A DNA stretch of 64,000 bases, taken from positions 62,001-126,000 of the forward strand of contig NZ_VMMX01000010.1 of assembly GCF_013277415.1 (NCBI RefSeq). Direction: 5' to 3'. The notes beneath the pieces were generated by a model. The model saw only the letters and a program-made list of their open reading frames with translations. It searched no databases and had not been told where the DNA came from. The position numbers and the translations under genes are program-made. Below are positions 17,807-26,966 of this stretch, piece after piece (position 1 is the stretch's first letter; each line of letters starts with the position of its first letter). The DNA comes from Streptococcus sp. 68. GTDB taxonomy: Bacteria; Bacillota; Bacilli; Lactobacillales; Streptococcaceae.

Positions 17807-19984
17807 GTGAAACCATCAATAGTAAACAGAATAAAATCAAACTGGACGCTGAAACGTCTAGGTAAAGTGGCAATGACAGTGGCTTTCACACTTGTGATTG
17901 CCATTTTTCTTTTAGCCATGCTGGGAACGGTGGTTCAAGCTGCGGGCTTGGTAGATGATACGGTCAATGTGGCAAATGAATACAGCCGATACCCACTTGA
18001 AAACTATCAACTGGATTTTTATGTGGATAATAGCTGGGGCTGGCTTCCGTGGAACTGGTCGGACGGGATTGGAAAACAGGTCATGTATGGACTATATGCC
18101 ATTACCAATTTTATTTGGACAATCAGTTTGTATGTTTCCAATGCGACAGGTTACTTAGTACAGGAAGCCTATTCCTTAGACTTCATTTCCGCTACAGCAG
18201 ATTCCATTGGTAAGAATATGCAGACCTTAGCTGGTGTGAGTGCAAACGGATTTTCAACAGAGGGTTTCTATGTTGGATTCCTCTTACTCTTGATTTTGGT
18301 TCTTGGGGTTTATGTTGCCTATACGGGACTGATAAAGAGAGAAACCACAAAGGCAATTCATGCCATTATGAATTTTGTGCTGGTGTTTATCCTATCGGCT
18401 TCCTTTATTGCCTACGCTCCCGACTACATTAAAAAAATCAATGACTTTTCATCAGACATCAGTAATGCCAGTTTATCACTTGGCACGAAGATTGTCATGC
18501 CCCATTCCGATAGTCAAGGCAAGGACAGCGTGGACTTAATCAGAGATAGCCTGTTTTCCATACAGGTTCAGCAACCGTGGCTACTGCTTCAATACAACAG
18601 TTCAGACATTGAAAGTATCGGTATTGACCGTGTGGAAAGCCTGCTCTCCACCAGCCCAGATTCCAACAATGGCGAAGACAGAGAAAAAATTGTTGCGGAA
18701 GAAATTGAAGACAGAAGCAATACCAATCTAACCATTACAAAGACCATTAACCGTTTAGGTACAGTCTTCTTCCTATTTGTCTTCAATATTGGGATTTCCA
18801 TATTTGTATTCCTATTAACAGGAATCATGATTTTCTCGCAGGTACTTTTTATCATCTATGCTATGTTTCTGCCTGTGAGCTTTATTTTAAGCATGATTCC
18901 ATCATTTGATGGTATGTCAAAACGAGCCATAACAAAGCTCTTTAATACCATTTTGACACGAGCTGGAATCACATTGATTATTACGACAGCATTTAGTATT
19001 TCAACCATGCTCTATACCTTATCGGCTGGTTATCCGTTCTTTTTGATTGCTTTTCTACAGATTGTGACCTTTGCAGGAATCTACTTCAAGCTGGGCGATT
19101 TAATGAGTATGTTTTCTCTACAGAGTAACGATTCTCAAAGTGTGGGAAGTCGTGTGATGAGAAAACCTCGTATGCTTATGCACGCTCACATGCACCGTCT
19201 ACAGCGGAAACTTGGACGTTCCATGACTACTCTAGGGGCTGGGTCTGCCATTGTTACAGGTAAAAAAGGACAGTCGGGTTCGGGGAGTTCTGCAAGGACA
19301 CAAGCAGATCACTCCCGACCAGACGGAAAGGAAAAATCAACACTTGGAAAACGTATCGGTCAAACCATCGGTACAGTAGCTGATACCAAAGACAGAATGG
19401 TAGACACTGCTAGTGGTTTGAAAGAACAGGTTAAAGATTTGCCGACCAATGCAAGATATGCAGTATATCAAGGAAAATCCAAAGTAAAAGAGAATGTCCG
19501 TGATTTAACCAGTAGTATTTCTCAAACCAAAGCGGACAGAGCCAGTGGACGCAAGGAACAGCAGGAACAAAGGCGAAAAACCATTGCGAAGCGTCGCTCT
19601 GAAATGGAACAGGTCAAACAGAAAAAACAGCCTGCTTCTTCTGTTCATGAAAGACCGACTACAAGACAAGAACAATATCATGATGAACAGACCTCAAAAC
19701 AGTCTAATATTCAGACTTCATATAAGGAATCTCAACAAGCCAAACAAGAGCGTCCAGCAGTTAAGTCCGATTTTTCAAGTCCAAAAGTGGAACGCCAAGG
19801 CAATACCGTTCAAGAAAAAACCGTTCAAAAGCCAGCAACTTCAACCACTACAGCAGATAGAACTTCACAACGTCCAATCACAAAAGAACGTCCGTCTACT
19901 GTTCAAAGAGTACCACTACAAAATACAAGAAGTAGACCACCAATCAAAACCGCTACCATTAAGAAAGTCGGTAAGAAACCATGA
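17807..19984 (+). CDS. orf15: Tn916 Orf15, polytopic mating-channel protein (VirB6-like, TcpH/ConG family)
   Basis: A 725-residue membrane protein starting with GTG two bases after orf16. The N-terminal 430 residues hold about eight hydrophobic segments (for example LVIAIFLLAMLG, VGFLLLLILVLGVYVAY, LFIIYAMFLPVSFILSM). The last ~290 residues are hydrophilic, rich in Gln/Lys/Ser/Arg, and probably cytoplasmic. It matches the channel scaffold of Tn916-type secretion systems. The stop overlaps the ATG of orf14 by 4 bases. Confidence 0.9.
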   Translation: MKPSIVNRIKSNWTLKRLGKVAMTVAFTLVIAIFLLAMLGTVVQAAGLVDDTVNVANEYSRYPLENYQLDFYVDNSWGWLPWNWSDGIGKQVMYGLYAITNFIWTISLYVSNATGYLVQEAYSLDFISATADSIGKNMQTLAGVSANGFSTEGFYVGFLLLLILVLGVYVAYTGLIKRETTKAIHAIMNFVLVFILSASFIAYAPDYIKKINDFSSDISNASLSLGTKIVMPHSDSQGKDSVDLIRDSLFSIQVQQPWLLLQYNSSDIESIGIDRVESLLSTSPDSNNGEDREKIVAEEIEDRSNTNLTITKTINRLGTVFFLFVFNIGISIFVFLLTGIMIFSQVLFIIYAMFLPVSFILSMIPSFDGMSKRAITKLFNTILTRAGITLIITTAFSISTMLYTLSAGYPFFLIAFLQIVTFAGIYFKLGDLMSMFSLQSNDSQSVGSRVMRKPRMLMHAHMHRLQRKLGRSMTTLGAGSAIVTGKKGQSGSGSSARTQADHSRPDGKEKSTLGKRIGQTIGTVADTKDRMVDTASGLKEQVKDLPTNARYAVYQGKSKVKENVRDLTSSISQTKADRASGRKEQQEQRRKTIAKRRSEMEQVKQKKQPASSVHERPTTRQEQYHDEQTSKQSNIQTSYKESQQAKQERPAVKSDFSSPKVERQGNTVQEKTVQKPATSTTTADRTSQRPITKERPSTVQRVPLQNTRSRPPIKTATIKKVGKKP

Positions 19985-20982
19985 AGTTGAAAACTTTAGT
20001 GATTGGTGGTTCTGGATTATTCTTGATGGTCTTCTCACTGCTTCTGTTTGTTGCCATTTTATTTTCAGATGAACAGGACAGCGGAATTTCCAATATTCAT
20101 TATGGAGGTGTGAATGTTTCCGCAGAAGTGCTGGCTCATAAGCCTATGGTAGAAAAATATGCCAAAGAATATGGCGTTGAAGAATATGTCAACATACTTC
20201 TTGCGATTATACAGGTGGAATCGGGCGGTACTGCGGAAGATGTTATGCAGTCCTCGGAATCCCTCGGTCTTCCACCTAATTCATTGAGTACAGAAGAATC
20301 CATTAAGCAAGGTGTGAAGTATTTCAGTGAATTATTAGCCAGTAGCGAAAGGCTCAGTGTAGATTTAGAATCGGTTATCCAGTCCTACAATTATGGTGGT
20401 GGTTTCTTAGGGTATGTGGCTAATCGTGGAAATAAATATACCTTTGAACTGGCTCAAAGTTTCTCAAAAGAGTATTCAGGTGGCGAAAAAGTGTCTTACC
20501 CCAATCCCATAGCCATACCTATCAATGGGGGCTGGCGATACAACTATGGCAATATGTTTTATGTGCAACTGGTAACGCAGTATCTTGTCACAACAGAGTT
20601 TGATGATGATACGGTACAAGCCATCATGGACGAAGCACTGAAATATGAGGGCTGGCGATACGTTTACGGTGGAGCTTCCCCGACTACTTCTTTTGATTGT
20701 AGCGGACTGACACAATGGACGTATGGAAAAGCTGGAATTAACTTACCACGAACCGCACAACAGCAATATGATGTGACCCAGCATATCCCACTATCGGAAG
20801 CACAAGCTGGCGATTTGGTTTTCTTTCATTCTACCTATAACGCTGGCTCTTATATTACTCATGTTGGGATATACCTTGGCAATAACCGTATGTTTCATGC
20901 AGGCGACCCAATCGGTTATGCCGACTTAACAAGCCCCTACTGGCAACAGCATTTAGTGGGAGCAGGACGAATCAAACAATGA
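19981..20982 (+). CDS. orf14: Tn916 Orf14, bifunctional cell-wall hydrolase (lysozyme-like + NlpC/P60; CwlT/TcpG type)
   Basis: A 333-residue exported hydrolase that locally opens peptidoglycan for the mating channel. A single N-terminal membrane anchor (about residues 5-28) precedes a lysozyme-like muramidase domain (about 50-175; Glu in LAIIQVESGG) and a C-terminal NlpC/P60 endopeptidase domain (about 215-333; catalytic Cys in SFDCSGLTQW, His in ITHVGIYLGN). The layout matches CwlT of ICEBs1. It overlaps its neighbours by 4 bases on each side. Confidence 0.93.
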   Translation: MKLKTLVIGGSGLFLMVFSLLLFVAILFSDEQDSGISNIHYGGVNVSAEVLAHKPMVEKYAKEYGVEEYVNILLAIIQVESGGTAEDVMQSSESLGLPPNSLSTEESIKQGVKYFSELLASSERLSVDLESVIQSYNYGGGFLGYVANRGNKYTFELAQSFSKEYSGGEKVSYPNPIAIPINGGWRYNYGNMFYVQLVTQYLVTTEFDDDTVQAIMDEALKYEGWRYVYGGASPTTSFDCSGLTQWTYGKAGINLPRTAQQQYDVTQHIPLSEAQAGDLVFFHSTYNAGSYITHVGIYLGNNRMFHAGDPIGYADLTSPYWQQHLVGAGRIKQ

Positions 20983-20996
20983 GAAAGGAAGATTTA

Positions 20997-21914
20997 ATGA
21001 TGAAATTTAGAAAAAATCAGAATAAAGAAAAACAGATACCAAAGGAAAAGAAACCTCGTGTCTACTATAAGGTCAATCCTCATAAAAAGGTTGTGATTGC
21101 CTTGTGGGTACTTTTAGGGCTTAGTTTCAGCTTTGCGATATTCAAGCACTTTACAGCTATAGATACTCATACTATTCACGAAACAACTATCATAGAAAAG
21201 GAATACGTTGATACTCATCATGTAGAAAATTTTGTAGAGAACTTTGCGAAAGTCTACTATTCATGGGAGCAATCCGATAAGTCCATTGATAATCGAATGG
21301 AAAGTCTAAAAGGCTATCTGACAGATGAACTTCAAGCTCTCAATGTTGATACAGTACGCAAAGATATTCCTGTATCGTCTTCTGTAAGAGGATTTCAGAT
21401 ATGGACGGTAGAGCCAACTGGCGACAATGAGTTTAATGTAACCTACAGTGTAGACCAGCTCATTACAGAGGGAGAAAATACAAAGACCGTCCACTCTGCT
21501 TATATAGTGAGTGTCTATGTAGATGGTTCTGGAAATATGGTACTGGTTAAGAATCCGACCATTACCAACATACCTAAGAAATCAAGTTATAAACCAAAAG
21601 CCATTGAAAGTGAGGGGACGGTTGATTCCATTACAACCAATGAAATCAATGAGTTTTTAACGACGTTCTTCAAGCTCTATCCTACAGCGACAGCCAGTGA
21701 ACTTTCCTACTATGTGAATGACGGGATATTAAAACCAATCGGAAAAGAGTACATCTTTCAAGAACTGGTAAATCCTATTCACAATCGTAAGGATAATCAA
21801 GTCACGGTATCGCTGACAGTGGAGTATATCGACCAGCAGACCAAAGCAACGCAGGTATCTCAATTTGATTTGGTACTTGAAAAGAACGGGAGTAATTGGA
21901 AGATTATAGAATAA
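20997..21914 (+). CDS. orf13: Tn916 Orf13, TcpC-family conjugal transfer protein
   Basis: A 305-residue bitopic membrane protein, last gene of the transfer operon. It has a basic N-terminus, one membrane helix (about residues 28-48, VVIALWVLLGLSFSFAIF) and an extracytoplasmic part with two NTF2-like domains as in TcpC. The ATG at 20997 follows GAAAGGAAG; an upstream ATG at 20979 overlaps the orf14 stop and would add six residues. TcpC is needed for efficient conjugation in clostridial relatives. Confidence 0.88.
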   Translation: MMKFRKNQNKEKQIPKEKKPRVYYKVNPHKKVVIALWVLLGLSFSFAIFKHFTAIDTHTIHETTIIEKEYVDTHHVENFVENFAKVYYSWEQSDKSIDNRMESLKGYLTDELQALNVDTVRKDIPVSSSVRGFQIWTVEPTGDNEFNVTYSVDQLITEGENTKTVHSAYIVSVYVDGSGNMVLVKNPTITNIPKKSSYKPKAIESEGTVDSITTNEINEFLTTFFKLYPTATASELSYYVNDGILKPIGKEYIFQELVNPIHNRKDNQVTVSLTVEYIDQQTKATQVSQFDLVLEKNGSNWKIIE

Positions 21915-22043
21915 CAAATATTGGTACATTATTACAGCTATTTTGTAATCACGTACTCTCTTTGATAAAAAATTGGAGATTCCTTTACAAATATGCTCTT
22001 ATGTGCTATTATTTAAGTATCTATTTAAAAGGAGTTAATAAAT

Positions 22044-22067
22044 ATGCGGCAAGGTATTCTTAAATAA
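22044..22067 (+). CDS. Seven-codon leader ORF upstream of tet(M)
   Basis: ATG-to-stop frame MRQGILK with a strong ribosome binding site (AAAGGAG, 22028-22034). Its coding bases GGTATTCTTAAA (22053-22064) are perfectly complementary to TTTAAGAATACC at 22139-22150, so ribosomes on this ORF would prevent a long-range pairing in the leader. This suggests a regulatory leader peptide, not a functional protein. Translation has not been shown here. Confidence 0.5.
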   Translation: MRQGILK

Positions 22068-22188
22068 ACTGTCAATTTGATAGTGGGAACAAATAATTGG
22101 ATGTCCTTTTTTAGGAGGGCTTAGTTTTTTGTACCCAGTTTAAGAATACCTTTATCATGTGATTCTAAAGTATCCGGAGAATATCTGT

Positions 22189-22275
22189 ATGCTTTGTATG
22201 CCTATGGTTATGCATAAAAATCCCAGTGATAAAAGTATTTATCACTGGGATTTTTATGCCCTTTTGGGTTTTTGA
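22189..22275 (+). CDS. orf12: Tn916 Orf12, tet(M) leader peptide
   Basis: A 28-residue leader ORF (start MLCMPMVMHKN, end YHWDFYALLGF) whose stop codon lies 15 bases before the tet(M) start. Inside it, AATCCCAGTGATAAA and TTTATCACTGGGATT (22218-22255) form a perfect hairpin with a T-rich exit, a terminator. Orf12 is the established attenuation leader: when tetracycline slows ribosomes, transcription reads through into tet(M) and onward to the mobility genes. Confidence 0.88.
   Translation: MLCMPMVMHKNPSDKSIYHWDFYALLGF
22218..22260 (+). terminator. tet(M) attenuator hairpin
   Basis: AAAATCCCAGTGATAAA pairs fully with TTTATCACTGGGATTTT around an AGTA loop, inside the orf12 coding region. It acts as the transcription attenuator in front of tet(M). 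Confidence 0.85.
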
Positions 22276-22290
22276 ATGGAGGAAAATCAC

Positions 22291-24210
22291 ATGAAAATTA
22301 TTAATATTGGAGTTTTAGCTCATGTTGATGCAGGAAAAACTACCTTAACAGAAAGCTTATTATATAACAGTGGAGCGATTACAGAATTAGGAAGCGTGGA
22401 CAAAGGTACAACGAGGACGGATAATACGCTTTTAGAACGTCAGAGAGGAATTACAATTCAGACAGGAATAACCTCTTTTCAGTGGGAAAATACGAAGGTG
22501 AACATCATAGACACGCCAGGACATATGGATTTCTTAGCAGAAGTATATCGTTCATTATCAGTTTTAGATGGGGCAATTCTACTGATTTCTGCAAAAGATG
22601 GCGTACAAGCACAAACTCGTATATTGTTTCATGCACTTAGGAAAATGGGGATTCCCACAATCTTTTTTATCAATAAGATTGACCAAAATGGAATTGATTT
22701 ATCAACGGTTTATCAGGATATTAAAGAGAAACTTTCTGCCGAAATTGTAATCAAACAGAAGGTAGAACTGTATCCTAATATGTGTGTGACGAACTTTACC
22801 GAATCTGAACAATGGGATACGGTAATAGAGGGAAACGATGACCTTTTAGAGAAATATATGTCCGGTAAATTATTGGAAGCATTAGAACTCGAACAAGAGG
22901 AAAGCATAAGATTTCAGAATTGTTCTCTGTTCCCTGTTTATCACGGAAGTGCAAAAAACAATATAGGGATTGATAACCTTATAGAAGTTATTACTAATAA
23001 ATTTTATTCATCAACACATCGAGGTCAGTCTGAACTTTGCGGAAAAGTTTTCAAAATTGAGTATTCGGAAAAAAGACAGCGTCTTGCATATATACGTCTT
23101 TATAGTGGCGTACTGCATTTGCGAGATTCGGTTAGAATATCGGAAAAGGAAAAAATAAAAATTACAGAAATGTATACTTCAATAAATGGTGAATTATGTA
23201 AAATCGATAAGGCTTATTCCGGGGAAATTGTTATTTTGCAGAATGAGTTTTTGAAGTTAAATAGTGTTCTTGGAGATACAAAGCTATTGCCACAGAGAGA
23301 GAGAATTGAAAATCCCCTCCCTCTGCTGCAAACGACTGTTGAACCGAGCAAACCTCAACAAAGGGAAATGTTACTTGATGCACTTTTAGAAATCTCCGAC
23401 AGTGACCCGCTTCTGCGATATTATGTGGATTCTGCGACACATGAAATCATACTTTCTTTCTTAGGGAAAGTACAAATGGAAGTGATTAGTGCACTGTTGC
23501 AAGAAAAGTATCATGTGGAGATAGAACTAAAAGAGCCTACAGTCATTTATATGGAGAGACCGTTAAAAAATGCAGAATATACCATTCACATCGAAGTGCC
23601 GCCAAATCCTTTCTGGGCTTCCATTGGTTTATCTGTATCACCGCTTCCGTTGGGAAGTGGAATGCAGTATGAGAGCTCGGTTTCTCTTGGATACTTAAAT
23701 CAATCATTTCAAAATGCAGTTATGGAAGGGATACGCTATGGTTGCGAACAAGGATTATATGGTTGGAATGTGACGGATTGTAAAATCTGTTTTAAGTACG
23801 GTTTATACTATAGCCCTGTTAGTACTCCAGCAGATTTTCGGATGCTTGCTCCTATTGTATTGGAACAAGTCTTAAAAAAAGCTGGAACAGAATTGTTAGA
23901 GCCATATCTTAGTTTTAAAATTTATGCGCCACAGGAATATCTTTCACGAGCATACAACGATGCTCCTAAATATTGTGCGAACATCGTAGACACTCAATTG
24001 AAAAATAATGAGGTCATTCTTAGTGGAGAAATCCCTGCTCGGTGTATTCAAGAATATCGTAGTGATTTAACTTTCTTTACAAATGGACGTAGTGTTTGTT
24101 TAACAGAGTTAAAAGGGTACCATGTTACTACCGGTGAACCTGTTTGCCAGCCCCGTCGTCCAAATAGTCGGATAGATAAAGTACGATATATGTTCAATAA
24201 AATAACTTAG
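22291..24210 (+). CDS. tet(M): Tetracycline resistance ribosomal protection protein Tet(M)
   Basis: A 639-residue EF-G-like GTPase that removes tetracycline from the ribosome. It starts [20 protein letters not shown] with the G1 motif AHVDAGKT; G3 DTPGHMDF is near residue 74 and G4 NKID near residue 128. The full length and intact motifs indicate a functional gene. The ATG at 22291 follows GGAGGAAAA; an in-frame ATG at 22276 overlaps that ribosome binding site. It is controlled by the orf12 attenuator. It is the main accessory gene of the ICE. Confidence 0.98.
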   Translation: MKIINIGVLAHVDAGKTTLTESLLYNSGAITELGSVDKGTTRTDNTLLERQRGITIQTGITSFQWENTKVNIIDTPGHMDFLAEVYRSLSVLDGAILLISAKDGVQAQTRILFHALRKMGIPTIFFINKIDQNGIDLSTVYQDIKEKLSAEIVIKQKVELYPNMCVTNFTESEQWDTVIEGNDDLLEKYMSGKLLEALELEQEESIRFQNCSLFPVYHGSAKNNIGIDNLIEVITNKFYSSTHRGQSELCGKVFKIEYSEKRQRLAYIRLYSGVLHLRDSVRISEKEKIKITEMYTSINGELCKIDKAYSGEIVILQNEFLKLNSVLGDTKLLPQRERIENPLPLLQTTVEPSKPQQREMLLDALLEISDSDPLLRYYVDSATHEIILSFLGKVQMEVISALLQEKYHVEIELKEPTVIYMERPLKNAEYTIHIEVPPNPFWASIGLSVSPLPLGSGMQYESSVSLGYLNQSFQNAVMEGIRYGCEQGLYGWNVTDCKICFKYGLYYSPVSTPADFRMLAPIVLEQVLKKAGTELLEPYLSFKIYAPQEYLSRAYNDAPKYCANIVDTQLKNNEVILSGEIPARCIQEYRSDLTFFTNGRSVCLTELKGYHVTTGEPVCQPRRPNSRIDKVRYMFNKIT

Positions 24211-24307
24211 TGTATTTTATGTTGTTATATAAATATGGTTTCTTGTTAAATAAGATGAAATATTTTTTAATAAAGATTTGAATTAAAGTGTAAAGGAGGA
24301 GATAGTT

Positions 24308-24496
24308 ATTATAAACTACAAGTGGATATTGTGTCCTGTATGTGGAAATAAAACACGATTAAAGATAAGGGAAGATACTGAATTAAAAAAATTCCCCCTC
24401 TATTGTCCGAAATGCAGACAAGAAAATTTAATTGAAATAAAGCAGTTCAAAGTAACTGTGATTACAGAGCCAGACGCAAAGACGCAGAGCCGATAA
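24308..24496 (+). CDS. orf6: Tn916 Orf6, cysteine-rich KTR-type small protein with an unusual start
   Basis: A 62-codon frame encoding a zinc-ribbon-like protein with two CxxC pairs (ILCPVCGNKTR and LYCPKCRQEN). The frame contains no ATG, GTG or TTG near its beginning. AGGAGGAGATAGTT is followed by ATT at 24308, the only suitably spaced candidate start, a rare initiation codon. Matching proteins in Tn916 are annotated with N-terminus MINYKWILCPVCG, implying the same choice. Function is unknown. The stop codon lies in the left arm of the following terminator. Confidence 0.7.
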   Translation: MINYKWILCPVCGNKTRLKIREDTELKKFPLYCPKCRQENLIEIKQFKVTVITEPDAKTQSR

Positions 24497-24529
24497 AATG
24501 AGATTAATACAATCTCATTTTATCGGCTC
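24487..24529. terminator. Bidirectional terminator between orf6 and orf9
   Basis: A perfect 18-base stem (GAGCCGATAAAATGAGAT with its complement ATCTCATTTTATCGGCTC) around TAATACA, with T-rich exit CTTTCC on the plus strand. It contains the orf6 stop codon and separates the convergent orf6 and orf9. Confidence 0.8.
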
Positions 24530-24555
24530 TTTCCGTTATGTATGGATTCTTTTAA

Positions 24556-24692
24556 TTAGTCTTCGATGTTTCTTGCTTCGTTGATACCGCTGGCTAAAGA
24601 TTCCATTAAGGATAGTTCTTTGTCTGTAAAGCTATCCATGTATTTCTCTATCTGTAATCGTCGGGTGCTTTTTACCAAGTTATTAGCAGGTA
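24556..24692 (-). pseudogene. orf9: orf9 of Tn916, 3' part, cut off by Tn917
   Basis: The reverse strand encodes the last ~45 residues of Orf9 (including RRLQIEKYMDSFTDKELSLM and ending NEARNIED) up to the Tn917 boundary. Joined to the 5' part after removing Tn917 and one copy of the 5-bp duplication, the two pieces make exactly 354 bases, 117 codons plus stop, in frame. Orf9 is a Cro/Xre-type regulator thought to repress orf7 transcription. Confidence 0.92.
24688..24692. repeat. Target-site duplication of Tn917, left copy (AGGTA)
   Basis: AGGTA directly precedes GGGGTCCC of the Tn917 left terminus, and the same five bases follow the right terminus at 29959-29963. A 5-bp duplication is the signature of Tn3-family transposition. 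Confidence 0.95.
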
Positions 24693-24731
24693 GGGGTCCC
24701 GAGCGCCTACGAGGAATTTGTATCGATAAGA
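24693..24731 (+). repeat. Tn917 left terminal inverted repeat
   Basis: Begins GGGGTCCCGAGCGCCTACG and continues through AATTTGTATCGATAAG. It matches the right end except for a short variable patch (CTACGAGG versus TTAGTGGG). Confidence 0.93.
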
Positions 24732-24765
24732 AATAGATTTAAAAATTTCGCTGTTATTTTGTACA
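24701..24765 (+). repeat. Direct repeat flanking the erm(B) segment, left copy
   Basis: From AGCGCCTACG through TATCGATAAG, AATAGATTTAAAAATTTCG and CTGTTATTTTGTACA, this stretch recurs nearly unchanged at 26162-26226. The two copies bracket the leader/erm(B) segment, and each includes much of the terminal inverted repeat. Confidence 0.88.
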
Positions 24766-25022
24766 TTTAACTTGACGGTGACATCTCTCTATTGTGAGTT
24801 ATTAGTGGTACAGTTTTCAACCGTTTTAATTATAAAAAAGTGGTGCATTTTTAAATTGGCACAAACAGGTAACGGTTATTGCAGGTGTATTTCTTATCTA
24901 TGGGTTTAACATGGATTTTATCATTAAAATCATGAGTATTGTCCGAGAGTGATTGGTCTTGCGTATGGTTAACCCTAAAGTTATGGAAATAAGACTTAGA
25001 AGCAAACTTAAGAGTGTGTTGA

Positions 25023-25051
25023 TTGTGCATTATCTTAAAATTTTGTATAAT
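25023..25051 (+). promoter_or_regulatory. erm(B) promoter
   Basis: TTGTGC (25023-25028) and TATAAT (25046-25051) with a 17-base spacer. The transcript starts about 50 bases before the leader peptide. Confidence 0.7.
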
Positions 25052-25108
25052 AGGAATTGAAGTTAAATTAGATGCTAAAAATTTGTAATTAAGAAGGAGG
25101 GATTCGTC

Positions 25109-25192
25109 ATGTTGGTATTCCAAATGCGTAATGTAGATAAAACATCTACTGTTTTGAAACAGACTAAAAACAGTGATTACGCAGATAAATAA
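25109..25192 (+). CDS. ermBL: erm(B) leader peptide ErmBL
   Basis: A 27-residue leader (start MLVFQMRNVDKTSTV, end KNSDYADK) behind a strong ribosome binding site AAGGAGGG. ErmBL stalls the ribosome in the presence of macrolides and frees the erm(B) start from an inhibitory hairpin. The full-length form is present, so inducible resistance is expected. The 124 bases between leader stop and erm(B) hold the pairing segments. Confidence 0.93.
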   Translation: MLVFQMRNVDKTSTVLKQTKNSDYADK

Positions 25193-25316
25193 ATACGTTA
25201 GATTAATTCCTACCAGTGACTAATCTTATGACTTTTTAAACAGATAACTAAAATTACAAACAAATCGTTTAACTTCTGTATTTATTTATAGATGTAATCA
25301 CTTCAGGAGTGATTAC

Positions 25317-26054
25317 ATGAACAAAAATATAAAATATTCTCAAAACTTTTTAACGAGTGAAAAAGTACTCAACCAAATAATAAAACAATTGAATTTAAAA
25401 GAAACCGATACCGTTTACGAAATTGGAACAGGTAAAGGGCATTTAACGACGAAACTGGCTAAAATAAGTAAACAGGTAACGTCTATTGAATTAGACAGTC
25501 ATCTATTCAACTTATCGTCAGAAAAATTAAAACTGAACATTCGTGTCACTTTAATTCACCAAGATATTCTACAGTTTCAATTCCCTAACAAACAGAGGTA
25601 TAAAATTGTTGGGAATATTCCTTACCATTTAAGCACACAAATTATTAAAAAAGTGGTTTTTGAAAGCCATGCGTCTGACATCTATCTGATTGTTGAAGAA
25701 GGATTCTACAAGCGTACCTTGGATATTCACCGAACACTAGGGTTGCTCTTGCACACTCAAGTCTCGATTCAGCAATTGCTTAAGCTGCCAGCGGAATGCT
25801 TTCATCCTAAACCAAAAGTAAACAGTGTCTTAATAAAACTTACCCGCCATACCACAGATGTTCCAGATAAATATTGGAAGCTATATACGTACTTTGTTTC
25901 AAAATGGGTCAATCGAGAATATCGTCAACTGTTTACTAAAAATCAGTTTCATCAAGCAATGAAACACGCCAAAGTAAACAATTTAAGTACCGTTACTTAT
26001 GAGCAAGTATTGTCTATTTTTAATAGTTATCTATTATTTAACGGGAGGAAATAA
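25317..26054 (+). CDS. erm(B): 23S rRNA adenine-N6 dimethyltransferase Erm(B), macrolide-lincosamide-streptogramin B resistance
   Basis: A 245-residue enzyme that methylates A2058 of 23S rRNA. It begins [16 protein letters not shown]. The SAM-binding motif I is [12 protein letters not shown] near residue 36, and the catalytic motif is NIPYHLST near residue 101. Length is normal and there is no disruption. It is translationally attenuated by ErmBL and read out of Tn917. Confidence 0.98.
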   Translation: MNKNIKYSQNFLTSEKVLNQIIKQLNLKETDTVYEIGTGKGHLTTKLAKISKQVTSIELDSHLFNLSSEKLKLNIRVTLIHQDILQFQFPNKQRYKIVGNIPYHLSTQIIKKVVFESHASDIYLIVEEGFYKRTLDIHRTLGLLLHTQVSIQQLLKLPAECFHPKPKVNSVLIKLTRHTTDVPDKYWKLYTYFVSKWVNREYRQLFTKNQFHQAMKHAKVNNLSTVTYEQVLSIFNSYLLFNGRK

Positions 26055-26058
26055 TTCT

Positions 26059-26190
26059 ATGAGTCGCTTTTGTAAATTTGGAAAGTTACACGTTACTAAA
26101 GGGAATGTAGATAAATTATTAGGTATACTACTGACAGCTTCCAAGGAGCTAAAGAGGTCCCTAGCGCCTACGGGGAATTTGTATCGATAA
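26059..26190 (+). pseudogene. Truncated small ORF downstream of erm(B) (possible ABM-type monooxygenase fragment)
   Basis: A 43-residue frame with GGGAGG as ribosome binding site. It starts MSRFCKFGKLHVTKGNVDKL and resembles the N-terminus of antibiotic-biosynthesis-monooxygenase (ABM) domain proteins found whole beside erm(B) on some plasmids; this is from memory and moderate in certainty. Its last ~12 residues (LAPTGNLYR) are encoded by the internal Tn917 repeat, so the original gene was cut when the erm segment joined the transposon. Confidence 0.55.
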
Positions 26191-26226
26191 GGAATAGATT
26201 TAAAAATTTCGCTGTTATTTTGTACA
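26162..26226 (+). repeat. Direct repeat, internal copy containing a Tn917 end-like sequence
   Basis: CTAGCGCCTACGGGGAATTTG and the following ~45 bases repeat 24701-24765. The copy carries the inner ~30 bases of a Tn917 terminal repeat but not the outermost GGGGTCCC. Confidence 0.85.
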
Positions 26227-26242
26227 ATAAGGATAAATTTGA

Positions 26243-26278
26243 ATGGTACCATAAACGACCGTTTATGGTACCTTTTCA
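26243..26278 (+). terminator. Hairpin between the erm(B) segment and tnpR
   Basis: GGTACCATAAACG and CGTTTATGGTACC form a near-perfect stem followed by TTTTCATTTT. It probably terminates erm(B) readthrough. The adjoining region up to 26400 should contain the res site for TnpR. Confidence 0.7.
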
Positions 26279-26408
26279 TTTTCCTGCTTTTTCTAAATGT
26301 TTTTTAAGTAAATCAAGTACCAAAATCCGTTCCTTTTTCATAGTTCCTATATAGTTATACTTAATGAGTTATGGTACATTTAAATTATAAAATTAAGGAG
26401 GTTTTTTT

Positions 26409-26963
26409 ATGATTTTTGGCTATGCTCGAGTGAGTACGGATGATCAAAATCTTAGTTTACAAATTGATGCACTTACTCATTATGGAATTGATAAATTATT
26501 TCAAGAAAAAGTAACTGGTGCGAAAAAAGACCGACCGCAATTAGAAGAAATGATCAACCTACTACGTGAAGGAGATTCTGTTGTCATTTACAAGTTAGAT
26601 CGAATTTCACGATCAACTAAACATTTGATTGAACTTTCTGAATTATTTGAAGAACTTAGTGTCAATTTTATATCTATTCAAGATAACGTAGATACTTCAA
26701 CGTCTATGGGAAGATTCTTTTTCCGAGTTATGGCTAGTTTAGCAGAACTGGAACGGGATATTATTATTGAACGAACTAACTCTGGTCTTAAGGCAGCCAG
26801 AGTCCGAGGAAAAAAAGGGGGCCGTCCAAGTAAAGGTAAGCTATCAATTGATTTAGCTTTAAAAATGTATGACAGCAAAGAGTATTCTATTCGTCAAATT
26901 CTTGATGCCTCTAAATTAAGCAAAACAACCTTTTACCGTTACCTCAATAAAAGGAATGCTTAA
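26409..26963 (+). CDS. tnpR: Tn917 serine resolvase TnpR
   Basis: A 184-residue serine recombinase that resolves Tn3-type cointegrates at res. It starts MIFGYARVSTDDQNL with the catalytic Ser in ARVSTDDQ, Arg residues in YKLDRISRSTKHL near residue 66, and a C-terminal helix-turn-helix (YSIRQILDASKLSKTTFYRY). Ribosome binding site TAAGGAGG. It ends 3 bases before tnpA, so both are transcribed together. Confidence 0.95.
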   Translation: MIFGYARVSTDDQNLSLQIDALTHYGIDKLFQEKVTGAKKDRPQLEEMINLLREGDSVVIYKLDRISRSTKHLIELSELFEELSVNFISIQDNVDTSTSMGRFFFRVMASLAELERDIIIERTNSGLKAARVRGKKGGRPSKGKLSIDLALKMYDSKEYSIRQILDASKLSKTTFYRYLNKRNA

Positions 26964-26966
26964 GAT

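Noticed and set aside
24851..25123. Reverse-strand 90-codon frame upstream of erm(B)
   Set aside because: It covers the erm(B) promoter and leader peptide, and no ribosome binding site or domain is visible.
26162..26226. A second, separate Tn917-family insertion
   Set aside because: It lacks the outer terminal bases, a second transposase and a target duplication. It is an internal direct repeat.
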